A stretch of 64,000 nt of DNA from assembly GCF_037975245.1 (NCBI RefSeq), contig NC_092569.1:20810001-20874000 (forward strand), read 5' to 3'. Below the pieces are notes generated by a model. That model was not told the origin of the DNA and ran no database searches. It was given only the letters and a program-made list of their open reading frames with translations. The stretch's first letter is position 1; every line of letters starts with the position of its first letter. Shown piece by piece: positions 1 to 14,300 of the stretch. The translations under genes and the position numbers were made by a program. This DNA is from Apostichopus japonicus. Its lineage: Eukaryota > Echinodermata > Holothuroidea > Aspidochirotida > Stichopodidae.

Positions 1-1092
1 TACTAGGCGCAAGAACAGGTGCAGTGGGACAGGATCGTGTCTTCTGCCCGCCTGTCAATTTTCTAACTTAGGATACACTGCACGGCATCTGCTGATTAAT
101 TGTTAGTTCTACATTAACCCATCGTTTACAAACTGCTTGAAATTTGAGAAAGTTGTATAAATTTCAGAAAGGACGACGGCTTCAATTTAGTTCTTCCTTC
201 TTCTTTAAATATAGCTACTTGCATGGATAACGACAACATTTCGTATAATAGTATGTACTTTAGCCACACAATAATGCATAATCTAAGTTTCAATAAGCGT
301 TATCTTGTAGTAAGGAAACAATGGTCCACACGTTTCATAGGCGTTCATCGAAATGTCAAATCAAACTGTTGAAGAGAGAATTGTAGGAACGCCATTTGTG
401 TAGGTTTTCATTGTCAACTGTCGTTTTCATGCTATATTTTTCAAATATCTTATTCAAGAATTTCTTAAGTCTTTTTTTCTTCATTACCAGTGTCGTTTAT
501 GTACTAGTTGTTGCTAGGCGACTGAAAATTCAATACTTACTAACTCTGTCTTCCCCAACTTTCCTTAATTTTTGTATGAGAAACGACCGCCTTTGTTGCC
601 ACAAGCCTACACAGAAAGCATGTATTGACCTTCTGATAAATACGTCTACACGTTCTACTACAAAGCTGATTACTACCTGTCAATCGTCGAGTCGGAGGCG
701 ATGATTGCGACAGTTATACCGACAAACCGATCTGCAGTCGAAGGTACCTTCGTCGAAGGTCGAAGGAAAACTGCCGGTTCGACACCGTCGAAGATACCTT
801 CGCAGGCTATCTTTCGACAAAAAAAAAATGTCTCGATTGTCCGTCTGTTATTCTTTCCAACTTTGACTACGAACATTTTATTCCCCACTTAAATGCCGCT
901 TATGATATTCTTCATGCAAAATTATTCCACAAATACTTCATCGCCAGATGTGAGTGTTATTTATGCCTTCTTATATAACCTCTACCTGTCTTGGTCAACC
1001 TGCCTGTTATCTCTCTTCAAATTGTTTAGTAGGAAGATGTGGTGAGAAACTACACTTCGTCTTTACTTTTCAACTTCAACAATCGGTTTTAA
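1..1092. other. No gene recognised
   Basis: No convincing gene is visible; the open frames lack recognisable domains and look like chance. The only local structure is a cluster of TCGAAGG / CCTTCG words at about 728-810, including the 14 bp palindrome CGAAGGTACCTTCG. Confidence 0.5.
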
Positions 1093-1396
1093 TAGGCCAT
1101 CAGCTGAAGGTCGAAATTCGCTTGTTTCGTTCCAGCAACTGCGGGTCTAAAATTTCTCTACAACATTGAATACATAAATTAATTAAGATTAATGATCCAA
1201 AAGTTCTCCATGTACTTTCCTGCAGTTTTTTTGCAATTCCGCTCGAAAGATCGAACTATATTTTTTATTGCGTATGTTAAGAAACTTGCCGTTTTACGTT
1301 CAAAAGTTGTGCGCCAGTGAGATATCTGTACCATGTGATATGAATTGTCCAATGAGCCATGAGTTCTGTGTGCAATCTTTGTAGAAAACAACAAAC

Positions 1397-1951
1397 ATGG
1401 CGGCTCCCACGGGCGCTAGTCAGTCTCCGACACACGGAAATCTACAGTGCTCAGTGCACATTGAATCTGTAAAATTTGAAGCATTCAAGGCACTGACGAA
1501 TAAACGATGGACTAAAGTTACTTCCTGCGCTAAAGATTGGCTTTATCTCAGCGGCGGAGACAGTGATATCGCCGTACTACTGATTACTTCATGGCCTACT
1601 ACGATCAAGCGTGTGTTCAACAGCATAGTATGATGGGGTTCCACGATAAGTGTTACAGGCGGTTCATTGATAGCAAGCACATTGCTGCAAGAAAACGGAC
1701 AGTTCCAGAGGAGACCCCATATGATTTTAAACGAAGAATTGACGGAAAAGATCGAGGAAACCAAGCAGAAGCTCTGGTGTATTGCCTGTTCAATTTATTA
1801 TATGTGGGAAAAGAAACAATACATTACTAGGCGTTGCAAACGGGACAAGCTGCAGCAGGCAGAGACTTTCGATGGAGGTAAGCCTAAGCATACTACACGA
1901 CTCTACTTGTACTTCTGTCGCATAGTTGAAGTGTTAATAGAAGTTGCATAA
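1397..1951 (+). pseudogene. N-terminal fragment of repeat-type Cys/His protein
   Basis: Starts at an ATG (MAAPTGASQSP). The reading then passes through three frames: 1397-1590, 1591-1830 and 1667-1951. The second frame contains GFHDKCYRRFIDS and the third CIACSIYYMWEKKQ...CKRDKLQQAETFDGG followed by GTAAGC, a possible splice donor near 1878. FH..CYRRFT and the spaced Cys pairs resemble long uncharacterised proteins found in many copies in marine invertebrate genomes, which is a match from memory. The frame changes mean it is broken, or is several exons of a decayed gene. It lies inside the TIR element and reads in the same direction as the C-terminal fragment. Function unknown. Confidence 0.35.
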
Positions 1952-2922
1952 TGCAAGATCAGTAGCTCTTAAGGGATATAATCCAAGTCAAAGGGCACAG
2001 TGTTGGACCTGAACATAATATAATTAGTGGCATGGTCATCTGATTTGTTTTGTTATATGGTGGTAGGAACGGAAATTTGTTTCAAATTCTCCATCTGGGC
2101 ACTAGGCTAAGTGTTAAATACAGGCTTCATAGTTTTCTTACTGTGGCCCTTTATATGAATGATAGAGATATTATATTAGTTAGAAAAATAAGTGTAACAA
2201 AGGTGCAATAAGGTTAGGTTTGCAAGGTCTTACTGTATGGTCAGCCTGTCTAGCTTTACCAAAATGAACAAGTATCTGTCTCCTTTATTATTAGTAACAG
2301 ATATAATCTACCATTGTATAATTTAAACCATAACATTAAGAGATAATGTACTGTACTGTCAAAAAAGCCTGTTTTAATTCTTTTTTGCATGACACTGGTC
2401 TGCAAAATTTGAATGTGTCTTTGTTTGTCCATAGAAGATGAGCAGATCACATGGTATATAAATAAAATTGTCTTAGTTCTTATTTGTTCAAACTTACATT
2501 TTGATCAACAGAAAATGCAAAACAATTTGCTTTTTTTATTTCATTTTATTAAGGTATTGCTTCGACAAGCAGCAGAGCGGAAAAAAGATGAGCCCAGATT
2601 TTATGAATATTAGAGGAAAAGACCGTGTTGCCATTAAAGTGAGGTACCTCTCTCTATGTTGAAGAAACTAGATACAATTCTTGACAAGGAAGACATACAG
2701 ATCTTGAAAGGTAAAGTACTCTCTCCAATGTGTGGTTCATTGAGTGTTCAGGGGTGGATGTAGGACTTTTGGAATATGGGGGTCCTCCCCCAAGGAAAAT
2801 TAAAAAATTCTCTAAACGTTTTGAGATGCAATATCAGGTCAATCTTTCCATTGAAATTATTAAAGTAATTTGCAACATATTTCTAGCTGAATTGTAATTA
2901 TATTGGTACCCCATCATAAAAT

Positions 2923-3345
2923 GTGAGACTCAAAAATATCGAATTTCATGGTACAAGGTGTTCTGTTCATCTCCTCCTCAGAGCAGAGTTTACGACCAAC
3001 AAAGATGCTCTGATCCAGCATGTTAAGCGCTTCACCAACCAGGCTGCTATTCACAGTAGGGCATTGCAGCAAAGGATTGATGCACTCTCACCAGAGGGAC
3101 ATGGATGGAAACTTGAAAATGATGACCTTATAATCACTTGGATGATGAAGCCACCTGACCCAGATGTTTTGCTTCAGTGTGTCAGCAGTAGCTGTAGAGT
3201 CGGCAAATGTCTTAAAGGAAGATGTTCGTGAATGAATGCACAACTACCGTGTACAGACCTATGTAAATATAGAAATTGCAGCAACTTCCAAGAAGATGTT
3301 GAGATTGTTGATGCAGGGGAAGATGATTTGGAGGATGAACTGTGA
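2923..3345 (+). pseudogene. C-terminal Cys-rich fragment with in-frame stop
   Basis: One frame encodes a helical stretch (DALIQHVKRFTNQAA), then PEGHGWKLENDDLIITWMMK PPDP, then a Cys-rich tail. A TGA at 3229-3231 interrupts the tail where relatives usually have Cys. The same frame continues with PCTDLCKYRNCSN and an acidic end, stopping at 3343-3345. The pattern GHGW...W...P followed by CxxxxCxxxxC...CTxxC is the end of the long invertebrate multi-copy protein suggested by the fragment at 1397. The stop at a conserved Cys and the upstream frame changes mark it as a relic. It may be the cargo or the coding gene of the surrounding TIR element. Confidence 0.45.
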
Positions 3346-5217
3346 TGGTGTTAAATCTTGATATCTTAGTCTGAAATTTTAATCAAGTTTGAAGTTTGTG
3401 AAGAGGGTTAACTTTTTCAAAGTCATGTTGTCATTTTTTTGTTCCCCAGAGTTTAAAGGAACCAGAAAACATGATCTTATTCATATATTCATTTTAGCTA
3501 TTAGTAGTTTTACGTAGATTACCCTACCTACCAGACACCTTTGATAAATATCCACATTTTCTTCAAATCACAGGGGGAGGGGAGGGGAGGGGGGAGGAGG
3601 GTGTTATGGGCATGCTTTACCTCTTGCATATTCACAACTACATTTACTGATGACGATGACGCAAAGACCGCGTCCTGAAACCAGTCATAGGTTTATATAC
3701 TGTTGTTGGGGAACCATCGCCCCTGACCCTGTTCCAATATCACGGTTCTTTATTGTTTGCCGTAACATTTTGTTACCTGTTTTATTCATATTGTTAATAT
3801 GTTCTGTGCATCTGTTCAAGTTTTGACTGAAGGATATTCAAGTCTTTAGTGACTTTTATTTCATCTAATTATCTTCACCTCTACTACGGAATAGACTTTC
3901 CCTTTTCCATACCATATCTGACTTCCATGCAGTGAATTGAAGTGGATACTGTTAAGACTAGTACAACTGTCCTTGGATGAACTTTTAATCACTTATTAAT
4001 TCCGCGCCGCGCCTTTTGATGAAGAACCTGTATCTTGAATCATCGCAAAGGCCCAGCTCGACTACACCATTGAGTGTATCGACCCAGTCTTAATAGATAC
4101 TTATTTCTTTCTATCTGGGGCTTAAGTTAACTGTCTTCGTTATTCACTTATTTGTACCATTCACCTTTATTATTCATATTATTTGTAGAATATAGAACTA
4201 TTATTATTCAAAATACCATTCGAAACCTTGTCGATCTTTTCTTTTATACGTTAACTCCCTTGGAAACTCTTTTTGCAGGAATACGAATTATAAACATGTC
4301 GTTTCAGTAACAAGGAGAAAGTACCTAGTTTTGCAGAAGACTGTAGAAAGAGTACTAAGGTAACGGATATATACCGACTATAACTTTATTTCACATCTAC
4401 GATATGCCATGACGTCTTAGTGTGCCAACTTATATATTGATTTATACAAAAGAAATAGCTCACTGGTCTTGGGGCATTGGTACATCTCATTGTAACTAGG
4501 GATTTAGCTACATGTAAAGTAGAGGGGGAGGGGGTTGCATTTGTAAAACAGTTTGGATGGGGAGTGTAACAATTATGGAGAGGAACTTTTTATTATATGT
4601 GTATATTATTTACGCATACATGCACAGACGAAATGCATTCATAACATAGGGGGAAAATCTAAAAATATTTGATTTATTACAAAGCATTATATCTGAGTTT
4701 ATTAAAAGTGGTACATTTTTATAATTAAAACCCTTAAGTTATAATGTGCAAAAATTGCATTTCATATTTCAAAGTTGAAAATGTGATTTTTTACCATTTT
4801 GGCGAAAATGGAGGGGGGGGGGGGCACAACTTGTAATGCCTGAAAACAACCCTCACTGACCCTTAGACCAGAATCCTCTTCCACCATTCTTGTAACCCTG
4901 ACCCAACTATTATACAAAAAAAATATATCAGTCGTAATTTAACATATAAGAAAAGAGTGGTATGTATGCACCACTGTACCAAATCTAACGTTAGCACATG
5001 TGTTCCTAATACATAGCATCGTAGCACGTAATGTCTACATAACATACCCAATTTCAACGGTTTCTTACAAAAATACTGCAGGAAATTTTTTGGAGAACTT
5101 TTGATATAATGTTTGTGATGCATTAAACTACCCAAAAATGCATTAAAAGTCTAGACCCGGTGTTGCTGGAACGAAAGTGATTTTACAGCCACATTTTGAG
5201 CTTCAGCTGATGGCCTA

Positions 5218-6693
5218 TAAGCTGCAGCGCTCAATATTCAACGTTTTTGACTTAAAATACGCGTATTTCATAGGATAAAACATAATTTCTCCCACTGTGA
5301 CGTAAAATTGCTATGATTCAGGGTTATACCATGATGATACCATTTACCATATTTGAGACCATTTATATATTTTTACTAGAGAAAATGCAAGTACTACTCA
5401 TTCAAAGGGAAACTCGAAAAACATTTATTGTTGAGATTGCAATGCATTGAACTGAAAGACAGTTTGATTGAATAATGGCAAGAGCCAATTCTGATCAAAG
5501 CGTAAGGTACAAGCTTCCAATGTTTGCCCACCCTCTCCCTCTAACCCTTTTTTGTATAAAAGCACCCTCCGGCTTACCAAACTTTCTCAAAGAGCAGGGG
5601 CCACCCCTCTCCTCGATAACCTAACATATAATCCCTCCTCTCCACTAGTGCCAAAACGCAGTTTTGCGACCTAGCTGTTTGCCGTTTCGTCGACAAATAA
5701 TGTAGTACAGAAATATGACCTTTACTTGGATGACAATCGATAACATGGAGTTCAAGTTCTTTTACATTTCTATGTTCCAACTCGTAAGTTGCGGTCTTCT
5801 GGTAAACGGCAAAGACCTTTAAAATACTTTTATTGACGTTTCGAGGGTCGACATAAATCACAGCTGCTTAAAATGTAAAGATTATTTAGTTTTAAATTAA
5901 ATTTCCTTGTGATGTGCAAATCTAGAGATAGATGGTGTATTTGAAAACTTTATGTTACTATAACAAATCAAATAGTGTGAAGTTCATTAACTGCAAAAGG
6001 AATCGATGTATTTACAGACTAAGAACAGTTGTTATTTGTTAGAAAATTAAATATATTTAATCATTTAAAAGCAAAACAAACTTCTGACACTTTTAGTTTC
6101 TGTGAAGACTTAACAGTTGGAGAGAAAAGTTATGGAGTGAAACTGCTTTACATATATTCTGACTATTGTAGCTATTAGTTCGATATATGTTACCCAGTTA
6201 TTTCAGAATGAAGGTAAGAAAACTGAATGCTGGAAATTAAAGTAAACAAACTGTAAAAGACCAATGACACATATGTCTCTAACAGGGTTCTAACCAGTGA
6301 CTTAGATGACTTCTCTGTCGTATCAAATATTAGTAGGGTTTGATCCCTGGTCACATGTTCGAATCAAGCTTTAGTCAAAAATGTATTTATCTTTGCACTT
6401 TAGAACATGATAAGTGGTCAATTGATATAGTCTAATACATTATATCTTTGTAAACTTACAAAAACGTTCCCCTTGCGTAGGATGTAAGAAATTGTCAAGA
6501 CAAAAGCAAGAAATATAAACTTTGACGAAACAGTTTCCATCTCTGGCGATTTATTGCGTTACGAAAGCAACGTGGGCGATTTCTTATTTAATAATTTTAA
6601 ATCAGTAAACTTGAACAAAGCATTTAACCGTCTCAGTTGAGAAAGGTCAAACCTTCCTTCCCTATGGTAACATCTTTGTATCTTTGCTAGATT
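5218..6693. other. No gene recognised
   Basis: AT-rich sequence without recognisable coding or repeat structure, between the TIR element and the left edge of duplication block 1. The open frame at 5574-5861 (minus) has no domain I recognise. Confidence 0.5.
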
Positions 6694-7339
6694 AGAGACT
6701 TTTGTTAAATCAATGCCTTTGCAAGTTCATGCGAATAGTTGTTTTTGTCAATGAAAACATGTTATGAAAGGTGCCTCAGATATTAACTCATTCTAATTAG
6801 CATTATGAAATGGGGTCTCATATGATAGGAAATGATAACAAGTAATAATAAAGTCGTTATCATTACATGGGACACTTTTCGCGATCGATTATAGTGCTGC
6901 CTGCTGGTATATATCATTTAAAATTTCTAAAACTGTCACTAGATCGTCTTGATGTTGAATGACAATGAATGTATGCAAAAAAGATCAATATAAATGAGAG
7001 CACATTCATGTTTTTTCCTAGAGCTAGAAAAGAACAATCGATAAAGCATATTGTTCTATAAGCTGGGAAAATCAAGAAGGCTGACAGCCTTCCTAGTCAT
7101 ATGAGTCTCTTCTAACGTATTTATGGCGGATTGCTTGAGAGTATCTCCCATAAAATATAATTTTTATGTTAGTGTGCATTGATGAAATAAGCTATGGCAA
7201 TAACATAACAAAGGTCATGGGCAACGATTAATATATTGTTTGATCTTTACCATATAATCCTCCATACGTTCATTTTGGTAAAAGGTAAACTATATATTAT
7301 TGGCATATCCAATTTTACCAATCATAGTACACACACACA

Positions 7340-7758
<419 letters not shown>

Positions 7759-8375
7759 ATAGATAGATTTTTTTCTACCTCGTCTTCAAATATGCATATT
7801 AATATGTCCTGTCATTTCCTCTTTTCTAGAGCTGGCTCATTTCCTTTATGATGATAAAACATATATAAAAATCAAAATATAATATGTATCTATGGTAGAT
7901 GTTGAAGTCAAAATAAACTAAATGTAATATTCTTTCTTACGTCTGACTATTGACAGTTTAATTTGTCCTTCCAATACAATCGATAATTCAAATGCAATAT
8001 TTACCTTCTCTTTATCCATATCTTGTGATAGGAGGGTGTAAAAGCCTTGTCAACTACAATTTTGAATTTGAATAATTATAATCTGCTGGTTTGGCAAAAT
8101 TAAAGACCCAACCCACATTGTCACGAATGAGGTGTTGCATAAACGAACCTTGAGTGATAAGCTTTTATTTACAATTCTTTATAAGCTTAGCTTGTAATGC
8201 TTTCATTATATAGCCTGATTATGCATGTTCTTTAAGGAAAATCGTCACGATCCTCTCCAATCCTCTTTCTGGCTTCTAGCGATTACTATTAGACATACAG
8301 TGAGCAATATTTGTAAGGTCCTTGGCGTAACGACTTTCAAGGGAGATATGGTCGTTAACATCTGTAAGTACAGCC

Positions 8376-11300
8376 TCATAAGGGCTTAATTTTCATATGC
8401 ACTGCTACAACAGAACAGTTGTAATCGAGAGTATACCTTTGATACAAACATATTCCTGTATCCCAAGGGCCACCGTAGATTCCATTCAACATAATAGAAT
8501 GGCAAGCATTGAACCACCAGCCGCCCGGATGGAATTCACTATCAGCACAATTTTGGTTAGCTACGTCATTGTCCTGATCGTAGGTAGTAAATTTCATATC
8601 TCGATGGTAATCCATGTAGTCATATTCTGTTTAATACAAAAAGAGAGTTTTTATACTAAGGTTCTTTTTAAATTCATGAGAATACTATTTTTTAAACTTA
8701 TCCATTACTTTTTACAGTCATTGTTACAGGCTAACTGTAAAAAATACAGACATGTCATATACTTTTCGGATGCAGTGTAAAGGCTTCCTGAAGCCTAAAC
8801 AAGCATGAAACCTCAATTTAGCATTGTGTTACCTTTCGACTTTTGTTGAAGTATCCCAAGAACTTCGTTAGCATTTGCATATTAGTAATTCCCCTTCGCT
8901 CTTTTTCAAGCGTTTTAAGAGGTCTTGACAAATATACTATGACATTAAGAACAAACAACTATACATTTTACATTCAGTCAATAAATCCAGACTAAATTGA
9001 ACTTGTCAGAGGCATATGATTTTCGCGGAAAGATACGTACCAAAGCTCCCTGTGTAACTTCCAAGCGTTATCTCATATTTTGTTGCCTCGGAGCTAATTC
9101 TAAAAAGATTGTAATGAAGATATTCACTGGCATCATTGGCGGTGTTGAACCAAATTTCAATTCTGAGTTGATGATCTCTCTCAGCTGATATGACATGTAT
9201 TTTCTCATTTCCAAGCCAGAAACTAGAATTGAGATCGCCAAATCCATCTCTGTAGGTTATCCAAGTATTGATAAATGACACAGAAGCATCAACTCGCCTC
9301 TGAAACAGCTGTATGAAAAATAACCGCTTGTTTTACAAGTTGAATATGTACAGTTTAACTGAAGGTTACAAGAGTTGCCTCTGGAAGAGATCTTATAATT
9401 GCTGAAATGAATTTATGCGACGACGAAAGAATTGGGAAGACTTCATGATAATTAAGAAAATACCGACGTTGCTACTATTATGCTATTAGCTACTTCTAAA
9501 ACTGTCTTTTCTTGTCTGCTTCCTACATGAACGTTAACTATGATGGCATATCTCATGTAACCTACAAGGTTTGAAGAAGTTACTCAAGTAACGAATGTTT
9601 GGTATCGCTGGTCGAACTTTGACCCAGAGCGTAATATAATAGCATTATGCCGTCATTTGTTCAAGAATTTTGTTTGTAAAGTAAGCGGCTGGTAGTAGTT
9701 TTGGAAACAATCTAGGAGGGTAGTTAAAGATCCAAATATAAGTGAATGTTAGATTAAGTGGAATATCATCAACTCCAACGTCTTGTTTGCATGATCACAG
9801 GTAATAGCAACTCCGCGGTTTGATTAGTAAGAGGACAGGAACATTACAGCGTGCAGCCACGTATACTGAAAATGTGTTCCAGCAATAGTGTTATAGATTA
9901 TTGAACTTTCTAAGATTAATAACCTCTATTTCACCTGACGTATGGGTTAATATTAATAATGTTAAGGAAAATTTAGATATTTTTCATTTTAAGCATCTGC
10001 AAAAAAACATTTACGAGTTATGCGAAATGTGAAATGACAAGTGTCCTGGTTTCGTGAAGAAAACTTACCATCCAACCACCTTTGCAATAAACTTGAAATG
10101 GTTCATGTGCCCAAGAAGGCGGATGTATCCAATAAATGCCTTCTTTGGTGGATAAACCATTATAAACATCCTGACAATTTGTGATTACTTGAAAGGTGGC
10201 CATTTCCCCAGTAGCTCTCTTTACACTCGCAAGATGAACTTTGACCTTGTTTCTGGCATGTTGCATTATGACTGCAGGAGTATTCTTTACAGTGGAGAAC
10301 ATCATTTTCACATGTGCAACGTCTTGTGCAGTTTAAGTTAACATGCGATGATCCGTTCTGTGCAGAAATGTTAACAATTACAAGCCATGGGAAGATAAAG
10401 CTGTGCTGAAACGAGATTTTATTGAACGGCTGATATAAATAATACGTCAGTGGAAAATATAATTTGATATTAGTTGTCTTTTTCAATTTAAATGTAATTT
10501 TAACAATCTTTTCTGGTTTACCAAACGTTGGGACTGTCACACAAAACCATGAAAAAACAGAATTGTAATCTTATTGCATCTCCTATATAACTTAATGTTT
10601 CTGACCCACCTAAAGCTATCATGATAGTGAACTCCAAATCTGAATTAAAACAACCAATTACACCAATTACGTTTAAAATGAATCTCCTTTTCTTATATCT
10701 ATATAGCAAAAGGTTAAAGGGAACTTCTTCAACGCAATCTGTATAGCTACATGAACAAAACATGTGCTTGCTATTTTATTTGTTGGTAGTGATGATATTT
10801 AAGCTCTCTCAAACACATCTTCGTAGTTAAGGAAGTCTTGACATATCAGGAAAAATCACAACTGTCGAGTTGTGTGAAAATACCGAAATGACTCCTGTGG
10901 GCGAGTGGTAACACCCGCATTCTTCCAACGGTATGCATGCTCCATCTCTGATTTGGAATCCGTCTGGACATACGCACGTATAACCCGGTTCATCATTACA
11001 GCTCTTAAAACACCCATGGAGTCCTTTGGGATCATCGCACGTAGTTTGGCATGAACAGTTCAACCATATCATGTTGGTAGGACAGGATTCTGAAGTATCA
11101 TGAAATGTTCAATTCGGCCGTTGCAACAAGTGCTCTTAACTATGAATACAACATCGTGACTTTTCTTTCAAATACTCATTTGTCCAAAGGTTTACAAAAA
11201 TGAGAAATCCCTAGTTGATGTTTCTATACGCTATAGTTTCACCACTTGACTATGAATTGTCAAAGTGTTTCTAGCAAGTGTATTTTCAATCTAACCAAAG

Positions 11301-14300
11301 GTACCCCAGCATATTGCGTAGAGTACGTATTGTGAGCGGTAGTTTCGATTGGTGTGGCTATTTGAAATATTCTGATTGAAATATGAAACTAAGCTATCAA
11401 ATATCTAGATACGTTATTGTAAATACCGTCTTATCGTTTACACTTCATGTAATAGAGATACGCTAGAAACGTTAAACACTCGGGCAGTATACTATTTAAA
11501 TATATCATAATATTTCTTACAATTGTGTCTCCAATTTTGAAATGTAGAAATGTAGGCTTAATGGCATAGAGTTTTAGACTACCTGCTGTAGGTGTCCGTG
11601 TTGTTGATAATTCATTTCTACGTGTAGTTGCTGCGGTCGATGACGGGTCAACGGTTGACATGAATAATTGCTCTTTATTCATAGATCGTGTTGTTTCATG
11701 TGAAATTCTCTCAGGTAGCAAGTGACCTGTTGAGGACATCGATGTTGTTGAAAATTCCTCTTTGTCGATAGTAGTCATTTTATCGGTTGACTGAAGCAAC
11801 ATTGTTTCATCTGTGGAGTACATGTTTGCACTTAATAATTCACTCTGTGTTGGAAGTTTTTTTCATTGAATATATTGTTGAGCAAATGATAAATATCATA
11901 TTTGCTGATTTTTCAATAATCACAAATATAAAGTTATAAGTGGACCTAAATATATTGTTGGTCCCGAGATAATTCAAAGCTAGACACATGAATGCGAATG
12001 TCAAATACTTAAAAAGCAATGTTAAAAGAGATTTTTTTTATTGATCCAAGCAACGTTACACCAAATACATATGATGTTCATGTCAACAAGAATATTGTTC
12101 TGGTTTATCAATATAAATGGTTTCAGATTGACTCAAATCCTGAGAAACATATTCACCATATGTTATCTCTTTACCTGCTGTAGGCATCACTGTTGTTGAC
12201 ACCAAATTCTCGAATGGCGTAATCAATTCATCAGTTGACGGTGATATTCTCATCCCATCTGTTGAGTATACTGTAGTTGCTGATTGGTCACTCATATCCG
12301 TTCCCAATGTACTAATTGTATCTATAAACGAAACAGCGAAGATGAGCTTTACAGTATGCATTGAAGTTCCGTTTTTTTTTTTAATATATGCAAAACACAT
12401 TACTTGATTTGTCTCAATGAACTTTACATAATATGATAGAATAATCGGAACTAACTAACATTATTGTGCTTATCCATATAATCAGCTGTATTACTTTTAT
12501 ATCCAGTAACCTAAATGTGACTTCTTTCATCTGTAAACGAAATGTTCAGTGTAAGCTGTTGTTCAATCGTTTTCAATATATGTTAACTCTTAACATATGT
12601 AAACTAAGATAAATCTACATAAATTTTAACATGTTGGAAAAAAAGTATACAGACTAAAGAACTAATATTGTCGTTTGGTAGTTGCTAAGACGAACGTTTA
12701 AAATGCATCAGCATTTGAAAGGTGCATGTGAACTGAAGTTTCAAAGGAAACATTTATTGTATATTAAATTGGTTAAAATTCTTACACCTAAATATTATAG
12801 TACTAGACAAAATATATGAAGAGAAGGGAGTTACAAGTAACCATCACGTTACCTGTTGGGACCACCGATGATTTGCGAACTTAATTTTTGCTGGTGGTTG
12901 TCATTTTATTGGTTGACCGAAGCAATATTGTTTCATCTATTGAGTACATGGTTGTGAATAGTAATTCACTCGGTGTTGTTGCTAGTTTGTTTGGCAAATC
13001 ACATATTGACTTAATGACAAAATATCACATTTTTTTAAATATTGTAAAGATTTACATGAAGTTTTAATTGATCACGTAATATATTTTTAATCTCGAAATA
13101 AGTCAAACCTAAACACGAATGGGCGTTATCATGCGTTTGTAAAATATGTAAATAAGAATATTAACACACGACGTTACTTATTTTGTATAAGTCCAAGTAA
13201 TGGTAGACCAACTACTTCTTGTCAACATAATAAAGATGAGTACCATCTGTTTTATGTGGGATTTAAATACTGAGAAACGACATCATATGTTATCACGTTA
13301 CCTGTTTTAGGCATCCCTGTTGTCATTTCATCAGTTGACGGTGATATTCTCATCCCATCTTTTGAGTACACTGTAGTTGCTGATTGGTCACTCATATCCG
13401 TTCCCAATGTACTTATTGTATCTATAAACGAAACATCAACAATGAGCGGTAATAATATGCACTGAAGTTCTTTGTTCTTAATCTCAGGTGTATTTAGATT
13501 CAAAATACATTACTTCATCTATCTGAATGTACCCTACATAATCTGATAGAAAAATTAGAAAAAAAAAACTCAAATGACAATATTGTTTTAAAGCATTTAA
13601 TCGGTATTACGTTGGAATCTATTAACCGAATTTTATAACAGAATTTACCTCGTTGGTCTTGTTCACCACCTGCGTTCTTCATCATTAAATCCTCAAATTC
13701 GAAAAGACCTGAGAAAAGAAAATGAAAGTGAGTTATCAAGAAGCGATGAAACTGAAAGTTTGCAAAGATCAGATACAGATAAAATTGAAAAGCAGTGTAT
13801 ACCGATAACTAATACAAGCATATAGCCTAATGGTGTTAATAATCATATAGCAACAAATTCATGTCAATGGTATCACATCGGGCTTTCGTCCAAAAAATTC
13901 ATAAGTAAAGAGAGGTTGTATTATTCTTTCTTGCGTTAAAATTGTGATATTGCTATCTTTGTGACTGATGGTGTTGTGGTCGTCTGTGTTCATTTCTCCA
14001 TTTAACACGTTTTATTTCTAAATTAGTGTCCTCTAGAATAATACTGACGATTGTTAATATCGATTTTTACAGTATTTTAGAATAAGATATCATTTTGGTA
14101 GTAAACTGTCATGCGTTGGTGGGAATTTAAAAAAGTTCGTGTATTCCGATATTACACTATCAGGGCCTATTAGATTACATTAACCATGTCTTTCTCGCCA
14201 CTCTCATATGAACATTTACTGAAAGAGAATACAATATGGTTGAATAATATGTGGGTTTAAAATATCTCACGACCTTATCAAAATTATCTTAATTTAGGAA

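Larger units (their letters stand above)
1093..5217 (+). mobile_element. Candidate TIR DNA transposon, decayed
   Basis: The left end (from 1093) and the reverse complement of the right end (to 5217) both begin TAGGCCATCAGCTGAAG and both carry TTTCGTTCCAGCAAC followed by CGGGTCTA about 35-45 bases further in. The element is directly flanked on both sides by TAA, a plausible 3 bp target-site duplication (1090-1092 and 5218-5220). This is seen in the sequence. A 3 bp TWA-type duplication is known for PIF/Harbinger elements, but no Harbinger transposase is recognisable, so the superfamily is open. If the ends are GGCC, the duplication would instead be TA. The interior holds two decayed coding segments on the plus strand, then about 1.8 kb without recognisable coding sequence. 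That stretch contains G-rich runs (3570-3600, 4811-4825). Confidence 0.5.

Noticed and set aside
3647-3690. Hammerhead-like CTGATGA...GACGC/GCGTC...GAAA
   Set aside because: The core words and an inner stem II are present, but the base of stem II has a bulge and mismatch, and stem I pairs poorly (TACATTTA against TATATACTG). Too weak to call beside the two convincing motifs.
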